Shown here one piece after another: positions 28,657-37,639 of a stretch of DNA of 64,000 nucleotides (position 1 is its first letter; each line of letters starts with the position of its first letter). The position numbers and the translations under genes are program-made. Below the pieces are notes generated by a model. That model was not told the origin of the DNA and did no database searches. It saw only the letters and a program-made list of their open reading frames with translations. The DNA is from Cyclobacterium salsum (lineage in GTDB: Bacteria; Bacteroidota; Bacteroidia; Cytophagales; Cyclobacteriaceae). Location of the stretch: contig NZ_WNKG01000003.1 of assembly GCF_010119245.1 (NCBI RefSeq), forward strand, positions 310,001 to 374,000, in the 5' to 3' direction.

Positions 28657-30009
28657 ATGAAATCAACAAGAAGAACGTTTCTAAAATCAGCTTCAACAGC
28701 CAGTTTAGGAGCATTATTTATTCCTAATTTTATCGAACGTCCACCAAGTACCAAATTGCGTTTTGCAATGATTGGTGTAGGAGCCAGAGGTCGTGCCAGT
28801 TGGAGTCAGGTTGCTGTAGAGGATATTGTGGCCATGTGCGATGTTGACGACAGAATGACTGAAAATGCCTACAAAACGGTGCCTAAGGCTAAAAAGTACA
28901 AAGATTTCAGGCGGATGTTCGACGAAATGGCCAACGAAATTGATGCCGTTATGATTGCTATGCCTGACCACACCCATTTCCCAGCGGCAATGGCTGCCAT
29001 GCAACTTGGGAAACATGTGTTGGTTGAAAAACCGCTAGTGCATAATATTTGGCAATGTCGCACCATGAAAAAAGCAGCGAAGCATTATGGTATCGTATCG
29101 CAAATGGCAAATCAGGGACATACAACCCATGGAATTAGATTGGTAAAAGAATGGTATGATGCAGGTGTTCTTGGGGATGTAAAAGAAGTAATTAGATGGG
29201 GAGGCCCGACAACATTTAGTCCGGATGGATATTTCTCGAAGCCTGAAGATTTTCCATTTCCTGTACATGAAGTACCTAAGGGATTAGATTGGGATTTATG
29301 GAAAGGTCCCGCAGCTGATCGTCCTTTTAATAATGAATATGCACCTAAATCATGGAGAACTTTTTACGATTTTGGTAGCGGAGCAATGGCCGACTGGTGT
29401 TGTCATAGTTTGGATGCTCCTTTCTGGTCATTGGATCTTGGAATGCCACATACCGTAGATGCGGTGGTACCAAACCCTGAAGTTCCTGATCATAGTATGA
29501 TTGCACAGGAATCAACGATAACCTGGCAATTTGGAGCTCGCGGTAATAAACCACCTGTTACGATGAAATGGATTGAAGGCATGGGCAAACCCGAATTAAA
29601 GGAGGAGTATGGGCTCGAAGAAATGCCGGATAATGGGATGATTATGATTGGTTCTAAGAAGACACTTTACCATGGTGGTCGTCCAAACAATCCTCGATTA
29701 CTTGTTCCTGAAGAAGAATGGATAGATTTCCAAAAGAATAAACCAGCAGAAACCATTCCAAGAGTGGAAGAAGAAAAACCAGTACAAGAATGGGTGGCTG
29801 CCATTAAAAACGACACCTTGCCGGGCTCAAACTTCGATTATGGTGCAGACTTAACCGAAATGGGACTTGTTGGTGTACTCGCTCAACGTTTTGGCGGAAC
29901 CATTAAATACGATGAAAAAAACATGAAGGCCCTTGGTCGTCCAGAGTTAGACGCATACATTAAGGAACCTGTTCGCGAAGGATGGTCTTACGGAGAAGAC
30001 CTTTGGTAG
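28657..30009 (+). CDS. Tat-exported Gfo/Idh/MocA-family oxidoreductase
   Basis: A 450-residue periplasmic sugar oxidoreductase. Twin-arginine signal TRRTFLKSASTASLGALF at the N-terminus; Rossmann motif GVGARG (40-45); family EKP motif at 124-126 (VEKPLVHN), whose Lys is the usual active-site residue. The C-terminal half has the Gfo/Idh beta-sheet domain and the ending common in Tat-exported Bacteroidota members. Such enzymes are linked to oxidation or reduction of sugars at C3. It stands between SusD3 and sulfatase relics, and its codon choice is more AT-rich than that of the SusCD genes upstream. Confidence 0.9.
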   Translation: MKSTRRTFLKSASTASLGALFIPNFIERPPSTKLRFAMIGVGARGRASWSQVAVEDIVAMCDVDDRMTENAYKTVPKAKKYKDFRRMFDEMANEIDAVMIAMPDHTHFPAAMAAMQLGKHVLVEKPLVHNIWQCRTMKKAAKHYGIVSQMANQGHTTHGIRLVKEWYDAGVLGDVKEVIRWGGPTTFSPDGYFSKPEDFPFPVHEVPKGLDWDLWKGPAADRPFNNEYAPKSWRTFYDFGSGAMADWCCHSLDAPFWSLDLGMPHTVDAVVPNPEVPDHSMIAQESTITWQFGARGNKPPVTMKWIEGMGKPELKEEYGLEEMPDNGMIMIGSKKTLYHGGRPNNPRLLVPEEEWIDFQKNKPAETIPRVEEEKPVQEWVAAIKNDTLPGSNFDYGADLTEMGLVGVLAQRFGGTIKYDEKNMKALGRPELDAYIKEPVREGWSYGEDLW

Positions 30010-30087
30010 AATAGACCACAGTATATTGAAAATACATTGGTGAAAGGTTTGAAATGAAATAAATAACAATTCCCTTATCATCCCAAC
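30010..30087. other. Short gap
   Basis: Nothing was recognised between the oxidoreductase stop and the composite relic. Confidence 0.4.
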
Positions 30088-30536
30088 GGACCCTATAGAC
30101 CTGCTTCCGCTACCACCCCAGAACACTTATTGAAGTGTATGGATGGAGCAGGGGTCAGGTACGCGGTTGTCGTCCATCCGGAACCGTACTAGGACGATCA
30201 TCGCTATCATGAAAAGGACGATACTCCCTATGATCCAACCTGGCATCGAAATCATAAGATTATTCCAGGATTTGAAAATGGTACGCATGTTACGGATCTT
30301 ACCGAAGAAAAAGCCGTTGGTTTAATAAAAAAGGAAAGAGGTTCACCGTTTTTTCTTCGGATAATGGTCCCTGGCAAAATAATTCAGGAGGTGGGTATCC
30401 CGATAATTTTCCACTCACTGATTACAACCAGCCCGATGATAAAAGAGGTAAAAAACTCGACGTTTGGGAAGGAGGAATCCATGTTGCTGATTTCCTAATT
30501 TCTCATAAGTGGGAAAAAACCAAAATCTTTATTTAA
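30088..30536 (+). pseudogene. Composite relic: amidohydrolase-like and sulfatase fragments
   Basis: The first frame reads GPYRPASATTPEHLLKCMDG then AGVRYAVVVHPEPY and a stop, resembling the TPExLLxxMDxAGVxRAVVVxP start of amidohydrolases. The same frame goes on with WHRNHKIIPGFENGTHVTDL and KAVGLIKK, sulfatase-like. From 30351 another frame reads FSSDNGPWQNNSGGGYPDNF and KKLDVWEGGIHVADFLISHK to a stop at 30536, clearly an arylsulfatase active-site segment (SDNGP...WEGGI). The formylglycine region and C-terminus are missing. The amidohydrolase part is the less certain assignment. Confidence 0.7.
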
Positions 30537-30583
30537 ACTAGGCCTGAATAACGTTTCAAAACCTCGATCCAAGCATCCCTTCA

Positions 30584-32053
30584 ATGAAAAATTTACCCAA
30601 AATAATTGCCGTATTTGTTGTTATAATAATTTGGAGCTGCACCCCCGGCAAAGAGGAATCAACAATCAAATCTCCCAATGTATTGATGATTAGTATTGAC
30701 GACCTGAATGACTGGCTGGGATGTTTAGGTGGGCACCCTAATGCGAAGACCCCAAATATCGATCGTCTGGCAGCAAAAGGCGTTCTGTTCAGCAATGCCC
30801 ATTGCCAGGCAACAAATTGTGGGCCTTCCCGGGCATCCATAATGACCGGCTTACGGCCTTCCACTTCCGGGATATACGGTCAAATCGATGATAATAAAAT
30901 TCGAAGTGATAACCAGATGACAGAAGATATTATATTTCTTCCGGAATATTTTAAGCAGAATGGTTATCACACGATGGGAATTGGTAAAATTTTTCATAAA
31001 AATGCCCCTGATGGTGTTTTCGATGAATTGGTGGGAAGATTAGGAGGATTCGGTCCCTGGCCTGCCAAGCGTTTTGTTTGGTCAGGAGAAACCGAAAAGA
31101 AGGGATATACCAGGACAGTTACTGATTGGGGCGCTTATCCTGAAACAGATTCGTTAATGCCCGATGTTAAATATACCAAGTGGGCTATTGACAAACTAAA
31201 TCAAGACTATGACAAACCTTTTTTCCTTACCATTGGCTTCAATCGCCCGCATGTGCCCTGGTATGTGCCTCAAAAATGGTTTGACATGCATCCCCTTGAC
31301 AGTATCAACACGCCACCTTATCTGCCAAATGATTTGGAGGACGTACCGGAAATTGCCCTTCAAATAACTGATTTGCCTTTTATGCCCAGTACAGAATGGG
31401 CTATAGAAAAGGGTGAATGGCCCAAAATTATTCAGGCTTATCTGGCTAGCATATCATTTGTTGATTTTTATGTGGGAGAAATATTATATGCTTTAGAGAA
31501 CAGTAAATATGCTGACAACACTATTGTTGTATTATGGAGTGACCATGGTTACCACCTGGGAGAAAAGGGTACTTTTGCCAAGCACTCTTTGTGGAAAGAA
31601 TCAACCAATGCTCCTTTAATTTTTTCAGGCCCGGGCATTCAACAGGGTAAAACGGTTAATTCTCCTGCCGAAATGTTATCGATTTACCCAACCCTTCTCG
31701 ATTTATCTGGTCTTGAACCCTACTACAGAAATGAAGGAATCAACCTGGCTCCGCTGCTAAAAGGAGAAAATGAGAAGGGCGGAAAATTTGCATTAACCAC
31801 CTTTGGATGGGGAAATCATTCCATTAAAACGGATCGTTTCAGGTATATACGTTACCGTGATGGGTCGGAAGAGTTATACGACGGTACGAAAGACCCTCAT
31901 GAGTGGTACAATATTGCATCAAATCAGGATTCAAAAGACAAAATCGATAGGTTGAAAAAATATTTACCCAAAATAAATAATCCATACGCAAAAAATTCTT
32001 CCAATTCATTTAACCCCTATTTTAGAAAAGATAAGAAAACCTATTCACAATAA
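30584..32053 (+). CDS. S1-family sulfatase, iduronate-2-sulfatase-like lipoprotein (sulfatase 4)
   Basis: A 489-residue sulfatase lipoprotein (lipobox IIWSC, Cys19). Metal motif ISIDDLNDW at 36-44; formylglycine motif CGPSR at 79-83, then ASIMTGLRPSTSG. The FKQNGYHTMGIGKIFH and WSDHGYHLGEKGTFAKHSLW stretches are the pattern of iduronate-2-sulfatase/choline-sulfatase-like S1 enzymes. It ends with DPHEWYNIA, the usual DPxExxN ending. It starts 47 bp after the sulfatase relic, so two related genes stood in tandem before one decayed. The family name does not prove an iduronate substrate. Confidence 0.93.
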   Translation: MKNLPKIIAVFVVIIIWSCTPGKEESTIKSPNVLMISIDDLNDWLGCLGGHPNAKTPNIDRLAAKGVLFSNAHCQATNCGPSRASIMTGLRPSTSGIYGQIDDNKIRSDNQMTEDIIFLPEYFKQNGYHTMGIGKIFHKNAPDGVFDELVGRLGGFGPWPAKRFVWSGETEKKGYTRTVTDWGAYPETDSLMPDVKYTKWAIDKLNQDYDKPFFLTIGFNRPHVPWYVPQKWFDMHPLDSINTPPYLPNDLEDVPEIALQITDLPFMPSTEWAIEKGEWPKIIQAYLASISFVDFYVGEILYALENSKYADNTIVVLWSDHGYHLGEKGTFAKHSLWKESTNAPLIFSGPGIQQGKTVNSPAEMLSIYPTLLDLSGLEPYYRNEGINLAPLLKGENEKGGKFALTTFGWGNHSIKTDRFRYIRYRDGSEELYDGTKDPHEWYNIASNQDSKDKIDRLKKYLPKINNPYAKNSSNSFNPYFRKDKKTYSQ

Positions 32054-32276
32054 GGCAAAGAATGCTTTAAACGATAAGCCCGGAAGACTTTTAGGTCCTG
32101 ATATATGGGAGGGAGTGGATAAAGAATCAGATACATTCGAATGGAAAAGACTGAAATTCGGTAAAGGATTTAAATAGGCTGCAAGGGAAAAGATAAAATT
32201 TCCTGAATATCCGGGCATCCGGACTTTTATTTTTTTGACCACAGCCATGGGGGGGGAACACAAAAAGGCGAGTTGA
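32052..32276 (+). pseudogene. Unassigned relic with one in-frame stop
   Basis: Directly after sulfatase 4, a frame stays open except for a TAG at 32175. It includes LLGPDIWEGVDKESDTFEW before the stop and KIKFPEYPGIRTFIF after it. The composition looks protein-like, but I do not recognise the family. It could be a decayed 3' neighbour or chance. Confidence 0.3.
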
Positions 32277-32465
32277 TTTCAATTTAATCTCCCCCGTATC
32301 AAAATCTATGCGTCCAACTGCGATATCAATCGGTAGGAAATTCTATTAATTGTGAAAATAACCCTTATAATTCTCTAATTATATTTAAATTTTTACAATA
32401 TTATGGGGTCATTTTATGTGTAATGTTACTCTTTAAAATAGCGTGTCAATTACTGATTAAACCCA
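32277..32465. other. Intergenic region upstream of second sigma factor
   Basis: AT-rich; probably holds the promoter of the sigma/FecR operon. No gene. Confidence 0.5.
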
Positions 32466-33098
32466 ATGAAACCCGAAAAGAAGGAAAATCTATCCCCAAC
32501 CAATTTGGTTTTGACCCAAAACCAAAAAGAATCCTTACTCAAATTTGAGAATAAAACAGATGAAGAGGTATGGACTGCCTTTGACAGGGGAAATGAATTG
32601 GCTTTTAACTATATCTACAGAATTCATGTGAAAAGCATGTTCCGGTACGGCTCCCAGATCACCTGCGATACCGGTTTGATTCAGGATTGTGTACAAAATA
32701 TTTTTATCCAATTGCGAGACAAAAGGGGCGGCCTGAACACCGTCCATCATATAAAGGGGTATTTGTTCAAATCCCTGCAGCGGGAAATTATCCGAAAACT
32801 GAAAAAGGATTCGAAATTAGGTAAGGATGGCTTGGATCAAAACGAAACCTACTTTCCGGTCACCTTATCCCATGAGACCGTTTTGATACATCAGGAAAAA
32901 GATGAAGAATTCAGACAAAAAGTTAAGACCGCATTAAATGAGCTGACAGCCAGGCAAAGGCAGGCCATTTTATTACTTTATGAGGAGGGAATGAGTTACA
33001 GGGAAATTGCTGAGGCCATGGAATTTAGTGAAGTGAAATCAGCAAGAAAAATCATTTACCGTGCCCTGGCTACATTAAAATGCATCTTAAAAAAATAA
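32466..33098 (+). CDS. ECF RNA polymerase sigma factor, FecI-like
   Basis: A 210-residue sigma factor. Region 2 is at about residues 42-110 (TGLIQDCVQNIFIQL), region 4 at about 150-205 (LTARQRQAILLLYEEGMSYR, then EIAEAMEFSEVKSARKIIYR). The N-terminal ~35 polar residues are longer than in the sigma factor at 3411. The FecR gene starts 35 bp downstream, so they form an operon feeding SusC4/SusD4. Confidence 0.93.
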   Translation: MKPEKKENLSPTNLVLTQNQKESLLKFENKTDEEVWTAFDRGNELAFNYIYRIHVKSMFRYGSQITCDTGLIQDCVQNIFIQLRDKRGGLNTVHHIKGYLFKSLQREIIRKLKKDSKLGKDGLDQNETYFPVTLSHETVLIHQEKDEEFRQKVKTALNELTARQRQAILLLYEEGMSYREIAEAMEFSEVKSARKIIYRALATLKCILKK

Positions 33099-33133
33099 TT
33101 CATCAAATCTATTTTTAAGGTTTTAGAAGTAAA

Positions 33134-34159
33134 ATGAAATACACCGAATACGATACGATAGATTTTCTTTCGGATGAATTTTTTATCCAATGGGTGAAGA
33201 ATCCGGATAAAAACACCCGGCATTTTTGGGAAAAGTGGGTGCAGCAACATCCTGAAAAAAGAGATATGGTTTTAGAAGCAGCATCCATCATAAGATCTGT
33301 AAGATATGCCAATTCTCCTGAACTTTCAGATGAAATGTATGTGGATGTTTTTGAAACCATTGTCAAGGCAGGAAATCAAAGTTGTAGGAAAGAATCAAAA
33401 TCTTGGTTTACCTTCTATCCCCTTAAAAATATTGCCGCTATTTTCCTTTTCGGATTTTGCGGCTGGATGGTCCATTTCCATATGATTGTGGGAGTACAAC
33501 CGGTAATTCCCGCGGAAACGGAAGAAATCACTGTGTTGAGAACGGTTCCTCCGGGAAAAAGATCTATCATTACCCTGGCAGACAGCAGCAGGGTATTCCT
33601 CAATTCCGGCAGTGAAATGGAGTATCCAAAAGCCTTTAGTCAGGGAGATCGATGGGTTCGATTGAAAGGAGAAGCTTTTTTTGAAGTCAAAAAGAATGGT
33701 TTTTCCTTCAGCGTTTTTGCCAAAAACACAGAGATTAAAGTTCTTGGTACCTCTTTCAATGTAAAAGAAGAAAACGAAGACCTCTCCATAGCATTGGTAA
33801 GTGGCAAAGTGCAGGTAAATGACCAGAAGGGCAATCAGGTTCGGTTAAACCCTGCAGAAATGCTGGCCATCAAAGAAGATGGGAAATTTTCCAAAACAAG
33901 CTTTGATTCATTGGAAGTGACCGGATGGAAAGACAGAATTTTGGTTTTCAGGTCAGCTTCATTTCGGGAGGTGAAGCGAAAAATTGAAAATTGGTACGGC
34001 GTAGAAGTAAGCTCAAATGGGAAAGTGTCCAGGGAATGGAAGTATTCCGGTATTTACAAAGAGGAAACCCTTGAAAATGTATTAAGGGGGATATTTATCA
34101 CTTCTGGAATGCAATACCATATAGAAAACAGAAAAGTAACATTGTACGACCCAAAATAA
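33134..34159 (+). CDS. FecR-family anti-sigma factor
   Basis: A 341-residue inner-membrane anti-sigma factor. Cytoplasmic N-terminus (DEFFIQWVKNPDKNTRHFWE), one membrane segment at about 94-112 (NIAAIFLFGFCGWMVHFHMI), periplasmic FecR domain with PPGKRSIITLADSSRVFLNS and GEAFFEVKKN, and a C-terminal STN-contacting domain (ENVLRGIFITSGMQYHI). It should relay binding at SusC4 to the sigma factor at 32466. Confidence 0.93.
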   Translation: MKYTEYDTIDFLSDEFFIQWVKNPDKNTRHFWEKWVQQHPEKRDMVLEAASIIRSVRYANSPELSDEMYVDVFETIVKAGNQSCRKESKSWFTFYPLKNIAAIFLFGFCGWMVHFHMIVGVQPVIPAETEEITVLRTVPPGKRSIITLADSSRVFLNSGSEMEYPKAFSQGDRWVRLKGEAFFEVKKNGFSFSVFAKNTEIKVLGTSFNVKEENEDLSIALVSGKVQVNDQKGNQVRLNPAEMLAIKEDGKFSKTSFDSLEVTGWKDRILVFRSASFREVKRKIENWYGVEVSSNGKVSREWKYSGIYKEETLENVLRGIFITSGMQYHIENRKVTLYDPK

Positions 34160-34196
34160 CAAAAACATGAAAAAATTGGATACTGGATAAAACAAG

Positions 34197-34231
34197 GGCA
34201 GGACCCTTTCTGGGGAGATAGGTGTCCTGCC
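34197..34231 (+). promoter_or_regulatory. Hairpin between FecR and SusC4
   Basis: GGCAGGAC and GTCCTGCC form a perfect 8-bp stem with a 19-nt loop; flanking CAAG and CTTG could extend it past a bulge. It stands in the same place as the hairpin at 5730-5761. Possible attenuator or leader structure of SusC4. Confidence 0.45.
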
Positions 34232-34306
34232 TGAACTTGCCTTCATATGTTTTCAGGAAATAAAGGCAAGCGTTCAAGTTATCAATCACTTAAACTATTC
34301 AATATT

Positions 34307-37300
34307 ATGAAAAAAAATATACGGAGACAACTTATTATGCTGTCCAGGCGAATGTTACATGGTTTCTTGATTCAGTTGCTTTTTTGTACGGTGCTGCTGG
34401 CCAATACAGGAAATGCGCAACGAAAAAATATTGAGCAGGTAAAGGTATCCATTCATCTGGAAGATGCTCCTTTAACCAGCTTCTTTGCTGCTGTTGAATC
34501 CAAAACGGATTTTAAATTTACCTACAACCATGATATGCTGGATTTGAAAAAGCGTATCAATATTGATGAACGCAGGATCTCCCTGTATAAACTACTCAGC
34601 ACCATTGGAGGGCAGGCTTCGCTGAGTTTCACCCAGGTAAATGAAAATATTCATGTCGGAATACTTGAGAACGGAAATACTTCAGTTACCGTTGATGTTG
34701 GAGATCTTGCGGTTGATATATCCGGAAGGGTAACCGATGAAAACGGAGAGCCCTTGCCGGGTGCTACGATTACCGTGCTTGGTACTACCACGGGCACCGT
34801 CACAGATATTGATGGTAACTATTCCATAACCGTCCCGGATGAAGCGACTCTGGTATTTTCTTACATTGGCTATGAATCAAAAACAGTTGCAGTCGGCTCC
34901 CAAACCACCATTAACATTACCCTGTTACAGGATGCCTCCTCCCTGGAGGAAGTGGTGGTGATCGGATACGGTACCCAAAAGAAAAGAGATGTAACCGGTT
35001 CTGTCGTAAGAGCAGATATTGAAGCATTCCGGGAATCTCCCAATGTCAATATTGCCCAATCGCTCCAGGGTTCAGTACCCGGCCTAAATGTGGGACAGGT
35101 CAACCGGGCAGGACAGAATCCATCCATTTCCGTCAGGGGAAGAACGACCCTGAGCGGAAATCAGGACGTGTTGATCGTAGTCGATGGGATTATATTTACC
35201 GGAAGTATCAGTGATTTGAATCCCAATGACATTGAGTCGATCGATGTGTTGAAAGATGCCAGCAGTATGGCCATATTTGGAGCGCAAGCTGCAAACGGGG
35301 TGATCATGATTACGACCAAAAGTGGTAAGGAAGAACAAAAACCCATTTTCAATTATACCGGAACTTATACCACCCAAACCCCCACCAATAGACCTGAATT
35401 AATGGACAGGGAGGGGTTTCTTCAAAAAGTAAGGGATCAGGATTGGCAACAGTCTTTCCTCCCGCCTGATTATACGCAACCCAATCCGGATTATAACGTG
35501 GCAGCATTATTTGAGCCTGTCGTATTTGAAGGGTTTCAAAATGGGACGGATTTTGACTGGTGGGATGCCGCGACCCAAAGAGGCTTAATTAACAATCATA
35601 ATTTAAGCGTTAGGGGAGCCACCGAAGCTACTTCTTATTTTCTTTCTGGAGGCTATACCAAACAGGAAGGCTTTATCATGAACGACCAATTCGAACGAAT
35701 CACCGCAAGAATTAACCTGGATCATCAGATTTTAGACGGCTTTCGTTTTGGGGTGCAGACCTTTGGTTCCTTTGCAGACAATTCGGGTGAAATTCCGGCA
35801 ATGGGAAATATCACTTCTTTTCCTCCCCTGGTTGTTCCCTTTGATGAAGATGGTAATGTGATACTCAATCCGGACGGTGCCATACGGGCCAACCCTTTCC
35901 TGAGTCCCCTATCCAATGACTTTGACAAAAGGAATAACTTATTCGCCAATGTATATATGGATCTTGAAGTTCCGTATATCGAAGGATTGAACTTCCGAAT
36001 AAACTTTGGAAACAATTATACCTGGAGGAGGCATTATAGGAGCAATGAATATGGTGCCGGAGCAGCCGGTTTAGCTTTTAAGCGAAATTATCATGCCTAT
36101 GATTGGACGTTGGATAATATATTAACCTATCGAAGAACTTTCAATAACGAACACACCATAAACCTGACCATGGTGGCAGGGAGAAGGGAATTGAAAAATG
36201 AAAGTACCCAGGCAAATGGCACCAATTACGCTAATTTGGGCCTGGGCTACAATGACCTTAGCCTTGCGCAGTTACAGCTTATCCAATCTAGCGCCTGGGA
36301 CGAAAGCTACGTCTATCAAACAGCACGTGCCAATTATGATTTCAGTGGAAAATACATGGTTACCGCCACGGTGCGTAGGGATGGTTTTTCCGGGTTTGCA
36401 GAAAACAATAAATTTGGAATTTTTCCTTCTGTAGGAATAGGTTGGGTGCTAAGTGAAGAAGGCTTTATGGACCAATCTGCATTCAGCTACCTGAAGTTCA
36501 GGGGCTCCTATGGAACGAATGGAAACCTGACAAGCAGGTATTCTTCCCTGGCAAGAGTCTCCCTTTATCCTGCTTATGTTTTTGGGGAAGGAGGATCTAC
36601 CATTTTTGGTCAACGTGTGACCACGCTTTCCAATGCCGATTTGTCCTGGGAAACCACCACAGGGTATAATTTCGGTTTTGACTTTTCTCTATTTGATAGC
36701 CAATTGACCGGAACGTTGGATTACTATCAAAATACCACGAATGACCTCCTTTACAGTATCAATATACCGGAGATCACGGGCTTCAACAGCATTTCCACCA
36801 ATGTAGGGGAAATTGCCAATAGAGGGATTGAATTTGTCTTGAAGGGAGATATATTAAACCGTGGTGGGCTTAACTGGAATGCCAATTTTAACATTTCCTC
36901 CAATAGAAACCGGATTGTCTCTTTATTGGGATTGGATGCTGATGGAGACGGTGTAGAAGATGATCTGATTGGAAGCGGTTTATTTATAGGAGAATCCATC
37001 AATTCCATTTATGATTATGAATCAGCCGGGATCATTCAATTGGGTGAGGAAGCCCCTCCCGGTTTTTTTGTGGGAACCCATGAGATAATTGATCAAAATA
37101 ACGATGGGGTAGTGGATGCTAATGACCGGGTGATCATTGGCAGAAACGAACCGGCATTTAGGTTTGGTTTGATGAATGAATTCAGCTATAAAAATTTTAC
37201 GTTCAGGTTTTTTATTAATTCCATTCAAGGAGGAAAAGACGGTTATTTAGGCTTTAATAATCCCAATTTGGGACAATCCGACAATGCCCGGAGATCCAAC

Positions 37301-37621
37301 TTGTTTGTGGAAGCTGATTACTGGACACCATCTAATCCCGATGCAAAATACAGAGGGCAGGACCAGGTTGCAGGTATTGATTACCGATATTACGACAATC
37401 GTAGTTTTGTGAGACTACAGGATGTATCGCTAGCCTACCGGTTTAATCAAAACCTCATTCAGCAGTTCGGGATTCAAGGTCTGAAGCTATTTATCAGTGG
37501 TAAAAACCTGGCCACCTGGACCAATTGGGTAGGCTGGGATCCTGAAACAGGAAGCGGTCTGGATCCTTCTGGTCTGCCTGTGATGAAGGGCTTTTCAGCA
37601 GGTTTGGATGTCAGTTTTTAA
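34307..37621 (+). CDS. susC: SusC-family TonB-dependent transporter with STN domain (SusC4)
   Basis: A 1104-residue outer-membrane glycan transporter. ATG 34307 (MKKNIRRQL) gives a clean signal peptide ending near TGNAQ; an in-frame ATG at 34247 is less likely. STN domain at about residues 45-115 (KVSIHLEDAPLTSFFAAVES), carboxypeptidase-regulatory-like domain at about 138-210, LEEVVVIGYGTQKKRDVTGS, plug ending in GAQAANGVIMITT, barrel ending in LDVSF. It is controlled by the sigma/FecR pair directly upstream. SusD4 follows after 18 bp. Its barrel is closer to SusC3 than to SusC1. Confidence 0.95.
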   Translation: MKKNIRRQLIMLSRRMLHGFLIQLLFCTVLLANTGNAQRKNIEQVKVSIHLEDAPLTSFFAAVESKTDFKFTYNHDMLDLKKRINIDERRISLYKLLSTIGGQASLSFTQVNENIHVGILENGNTSVTVDVGDLAVDISGRVTDENGEPLPGATITVLGTTTGTVTDIDGNYSITVPDEATLVFSYIGYESKTVAVGSQTTINITLLQDASSLEEVVVIGYGTQKKRDVTGSVVRADIEAFRESPNVNIAQSLQGSVPGLNVGQVNRAGQNPSISVRGRTTLSGNQDVLIVVDGIIFTGSISDLNPNDIESIDVLKDASSMAIFGAQAANGVIMITTKSGKEEQKPIFNYTGTYTTQTPTNRPELMDREGFLQKVRDQDWQQSFLPPDYTQPNPDYNVAALFEPVVFEGFQNGTDFDWWDAATQRGLINNHNLSVRGATEATSYFLSGGYTKQEGFIMNDQFERITARINLDHQILDGFRFGVQTFGSFADNSGEIPAMGNITSFPPLVVPFDEDGNVILNPDGAIRANPFLSPLSNDFDKRNNLFANVYMDLEVPYIEGLNFRINFGNNYTWRRHYRSNEYGAGAAGLAFKRNYHAYDWTLDNILTYRRTFNNEHTINLTMVAGRRELKNESTQANGTNYANLGLGYNDLSLAQLQLIQSSAWDESYVYQTARANYDFSGKYMVTATVRRDGFSGFAENNKFGIFPSVGIGWVLSEEGFMDQSAFSYLKFRGSYGTNGNLTSRYSSLARVSLYPAYVFGEGGSTIFGQRVTTLSNADLSWETTTGYNFGFDFSLFDSQLTGTLDYYQNTTNDLLYSINIPEITGFNSISTNVGEIANRGIEFVLKGDILNRGGLNWNANFNISSNRNRIVSLLGLDADGDGVEDDLIGSGLFIGESINSIYDYESAGIIQLGEEAPPGFFVGTHEIIDQNNDGVVDANDRVIIGRNEPAFRFGLMNEFSYKNFTFRFFINSIQGGKDGYLGFNNPNLGQSDNARRSNLFVEADYWTPSNPDAKYRGQDQVAGIDYRYYDNRSFVRLQDVSLAYRFNQNLIQQFGIQGLKLFISGKNLATWTNWVGWDPETGSGLDPSGLPVMKGFSAGLDVSF

Positions 37622-37639
37622 TCATTAAAATAAAGAATC

